64,000 bases of DNA. It comes from Thioploca ingrica. GTDB lineage: Bacteria > Pseudomonadota > Gammaproteobacteria > Beggiatoales > Beggiatoaceae. The stretch is from contig AP014633.1 of the NCBI GenBank assembly GCA_000828835.1, forward strand, positions 2,728,001 through 2,792,000, written 5' to 3'. Within the stretch, counting starts at the first letter, position 1, and each line of letters begins with the position of its first letter. The notes under the pieces are model-generated. The model was not told where the DNA came from and searched no databases. It saw only the letters and a program-made list of their open reading frames with translations. This document shows, piece after piece, positions 61,721-64,000 of this stretch. The translations under genes were made by a program, and so were the position numbers.

Positions 61721-62567
61721 AAGTTCTTATCTCTTCAGAATGAGAAGCTTTTTTGATATAAATCTTTTCTTCTCTCACGATATCTTCAAAAGCATGTGAA
61801 TATTCTGAAAAACGAATACTTTCTTTAGAACCCAAACAAAGATAACTTTCGTTCCCTAAACTTTCAAAAAATAGCCCTAACGCTCGATTTTGTAACTCAC
61901 GGTTAAAATAGATTAATACATTTCGACACATGATTAAATTCATTTCGCCAAATACACCATCGGTAGCCAGATTATGATCAGAAAATAAGATATTTTCTTT
62001 CAGAGATTTATTCATAACTACATGATCATAATGTGCTGAATAATAATCGGAAAAGGATTCTAACCCCCCGGCTTTTTGGTAGTTAGCGGTATATTGCTTA
62101 AGCTTACTAATATTAAAAATACCATCTCTAGCTTGTTTAAGCACCACTTCATTCATGTCGGTGGCATAAATCTGAGTACGTTCATATAAACCCTCCTCTT
62201 TTAAAATAATCGCCATGGAGTAAACTTCTTCACCGCTAGAACAACCCGCGTGCCATATTTTAAGAAAAGAAAATTTCTTGAGTTCTGGGATGACCACTTT
62301 TCTCAAAGCGAGGTAAAAACTGGGATCACGAAACATTTCTGTCACGTTGATAGACATATCCAACAAAAGTCTTTCAAAAAAAGCAATATCATAAAGTACT
62401 TTATGTTGCATAGCCGATAAACTGTCTAATCCCTCTTTGAGCATACGATGTTGAATCCGTCGCTTAATAGAAGCTTTGGCATAATTTCTAAAGTCGTAAC
62501 CATACTTTAAATAAATCGCTTGTAGTAATAATTGTAATTCAATGTTTTGAGTTTCAATATCTTCCAT
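61713..62567 (-). CDS. CheR-type methyltransferase
   Basis: 284 residues. N-terminal CheR helical domain (LQLLLQAIYLKYGYDFRNYA) and SAM-binding domain with IWHAGCSSGEEVYSMAIILK, IYATDMNEVVLKQARDGIF and LIMCRNVLIYFNRELQNRAL, which fit glutamate O-methylation by CheR. Co-translated with the CheB-type gene. Together with the hybrid kinase it may form a non-motility signalling module. Confidence 0.92.
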   Translation of the reverse strand: MEDIETQNIELQLLLQAIYLKYGYDFRNYAKASIKRRIQHRMLKEGLDSLSAMQHKVLYDIAFFERLLLDMSINVTEMFRDPSFYLALRKVVIPELKKFSFLKIWHAGCSSGEEVYSMAIILKEEGLYERTQIYATDMNEVVLKQARDGIFNISKLKQYTANYQKAGGLESFSDYYSAHYDHVVMNKSLKENILFSDHNLATDGVFGEMNLIMCRNVLIYFNRELQNRALGLFFESLGNESYLCLGSKESIRFSEYSHAFEDIVREEKIYIKKASHSEEIRTYD

Positions 62568-62871
62568 AGTGGTGGCAACGGTTAAATGGATGGGTCAATT
62601 TTGATCACCCACTTTAAATGAGGATGAAAACAAATTGATAGGCTATTATTTTGCTAAAGGTTAGCAAATTAATTTAACTAACACGAAGTTAGGATAGATT
62701 GTTAGTATAAAAGAATAACTAAAAAAAGCGAGAAGAAACGAAAATCTAACGGTTTCTTCTTCAGTCGGTTGGAATAAGTTAATGTCATAGTAACCAGGAA
62801 TAAAATTGGAGGTAGTCATTTTAGGGTAACAAGGGGTTACAATTCCTTGTTACCACATCGCTAACCTCTCG
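62568..62871. other. Intergenic region between cheR-type and TPR genes
   Basis: About 300 bases, AT-rich, without a gene. It contains gggtaacaaggggttac-aattccttgttacc (62823-62854), whose ggtaacaagg and ccttgttacc parts form a stem, perhaps a terminator after the TPR gene. Confidence 0.5.
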
Positions 62872-64000
62872 TTATTGGATTTTAATCCCATCAAGCAATT
62901 GTTGTACCCGCTGAGTATTGGGATTACCTATGGCCTCAAATAATTGCAAACTATTACCTAGCATCTTCTTTGCTTGCAATGATTTCCCTTGATTTTTATA
63001 TAAAACACCCAGGTTAGCATAACTATTAGCAATATCTAATTTATTTTCTAACTTTTGATTTATTTCTAGACTTTTGAGAAATACTTCTTCCGCCAATTTT
63101 GGCTCACCTTGTTTTTTGTAGACTGCACCCAACAGAGTATAGTTCTTAGCCATACTCGGTTGATCTTCTTCAACTTCATTGAGCTCTATGGCTTTAAGAA
63201 ACATTTTTCCCGCATTAACTAAATTACCCCAGTTCGCGTAAAAAGCACCTAAATTAGCATATTTACTGGCTATATTTGCCGTTTTTCCTAAACTTTCAGT
63301 GAGTTTGAGTTCTTTAAGTAACATGTCTTCTGCACGTTGCCAATCACCACGGCTAACGTAGATTGTGGCTAAGCTAGCGTAATCATCTAGCCTATTTTGT
63401 TGATTATTGACCGCTTCATCAATGGCCAAGGCTTTAAGAAACATTTGCTCAGCACCTTGTATATCACCGCGTTTACTAGCTAGAATGGCTAGGTTTGAAT
63501 AATGAAGTGCCATATTTTCCTGACGACCTAAAGATTCATCGATGGTTAATGCTTTGAGAAACAGTGGTTCAGCACGAGTTAATTGGTTGAGTTGGGTATA
63601 AACCACACCCAATCGAGCATATTGGTCTGCCATAGCGGCTTGGTTATTTAAAGTTTGATTGATTTGCAAACTCATTAATAACATTTCCTTGGCTAAGGGT
63701 AACTGTCCGGTTTCCATGTAAAATAGGCCTAAATTAGTATACTGAATCGCCATGTCGGCTTTATTTTGTAAAACTTCAGTAATTTCTAGTCCTTTTAAAA
63801 ACATTTGCTCGGCTTGTTGCCAATCACTCCGGTTTTTATAAAAATTGCCTAAGGTGGTATAGGCAGTCAATTGGTTGTATTTTTCTTCTATACTGCTGGC
63901 TTTATCAATAAGCTTGCCTCTGGTTTTTTGTAAATCACGTCTATTATCAATATCTATATTGGCTTGGGTTACCGTTTCTTCTGAATTTTCTAGAGCATTA
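62872..64000 (-). CDS. Tetratricopeptide repeat protein, 5' end outside window
   Basis: At least 376 codons, open to the right edge, so the N-terminus is missing. About eight TPR units of the Kinesin-light-chain type, each with the pattern A..Y..LG..Y...G....AE..FLKAL.I.E (LGNFYKNRSDWQQAEQMFLK, LGVVYTQLNQLTRAEPLFLK, LGAFYANWGNLVNAGKMFLK). The part before the repeats (DIDNRRDLQKTRGKLIDKAS) looks like a linker from another domain. A scaffold for protein interaction; may belong to a larger signalling or CHAT-type protein. Confidence 0.85.
   Translation of the reverse strand, partial: NALENSEETVTQANIDIDNRRDLQKTRGKLIDKASSIEEKYNQLTAYTTLGNFYKNRSDWQQAEQMFLKGLEITEVLQNKADMAIQYTNLGLFYMETGQLPLAKEMLLMSLQINQTLNNQAAMADQYARLGVVYTQLNQLTRAEPLFLKALTIDESLGRQENMALHYSNLAILASKRGDIQGAEQMFLKALAIDEAVNNQQNRLDDYASLATIYVSRGDWQRAEDMLLKELKLTESLGKTANIASKYANLGAFYANWGNLVNAGKMFLKAIELNEVEEDQPSMAKNYTLLGAVYKKQGEPKLAEEVFLKSLEINQKLENKLDIANSYANLGVLYKNQGKSLQAKKMLGNSLQLFEAIGNPNTQRVQQLLDGIKIQ

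Overview
The window looks like chromosome of a sulfur-oxidising gammaproteobacterium, most likely a relative of Beggiatoa or Thiomargarita. The basis is a QmoA-QmoB-HdrC-HdrB gene set, gammaproteobacterial-style housekeeping genes (der, valS, glnE, apaH), modest G+C, very many decayed IS630/IS4/IS200/IS982 copies, numerous toxin-antitoxin pairs and an Rpn-type nuclease. The taxonomic statement is inference from gene content, not from an rRNA.

1-15.2 kb is an insertion-sequence graveyard. It holds at least six IS630-type copies or remnants in two subgroups, two IS4-type pseudogenes, and pieces of IS5, IS607 and IS982 elements. It also holds one nearly intact IS200-type TnpA and a 150-bp non-autonomous relative of IS200/IS605. 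Two cargo genes survive here: a PEP-utilising enzyme resembling rifampicin phosphotransferase (3740-6076) and a P-type ATPase that lacks the usual Cys-Pro-Cys metal motif (8716-10779).

11.8-18.6 kb is the wreck of an integrated element next to a tRNA-Asn gene. It contains a Toprim/ATPase replication protein cut in two by an IS4-IS630 block, a second C-terminal paralogue of it, a small phage-type protein, a membrane coiled-coil protein, and a large serine recombinase with an internal deletion. The recombinase reading frame runs into the 3' end of the tRNA-Asn gene.

18.8-32.4 kb carries der, a RelE-type toxin-antitoxin pair, a type II secretion block (gspM-E-F-D) downstream of valS, and a row of further toxin-antitoxin modules (TumE/TumA type, a broken RelE-type pair, a broken VapC, an intact VapBC), separated by short dispersed repeats.

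32.5-45.2 kb carries a 716-residue DGQHR-motif protein, a LEA-type lipoprotein, an asparagine-synthetase-like protein without an N-terminal cysteine nucleophile, glycerate 2-kinase, an Rpn-family nuclease with a tandem QQGI repeat, and the qmoA-qmoB-hdrC-hdrB operon. That operon is expected to move electrons between APS reductase and the quinone or cytoplasmic pool in dissimilatory sulfur oxidation.

45.2-64 kb carries a secreted FnIII-like protein, an Xre regulator, another small TA-like pair, and a repeat-rich stretch without intact genes (47.3-48.5 kb). After these come hsp20-cbpA, a 50-residue Gly/Asn/Gln-rich protein, apaH-glnE, an SH3b protein and pabB-pabC. The right end holds a DUF3050 protein, a REC-PAS-HisKA-HATPase-REC-REC hybrid kinase, separate CheB and CheR enzymes, and a TPR protein that runs off the right edge. 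I saw no CRISPR array, rRNA or clear replication origin. No single locus is a convincing brand-new system. The best leads are the stand-alone DGQHR protein, the Cys-less AsnB-like protein, the CPC-less P-type ATPase and the recombinase/tRNA overlap.
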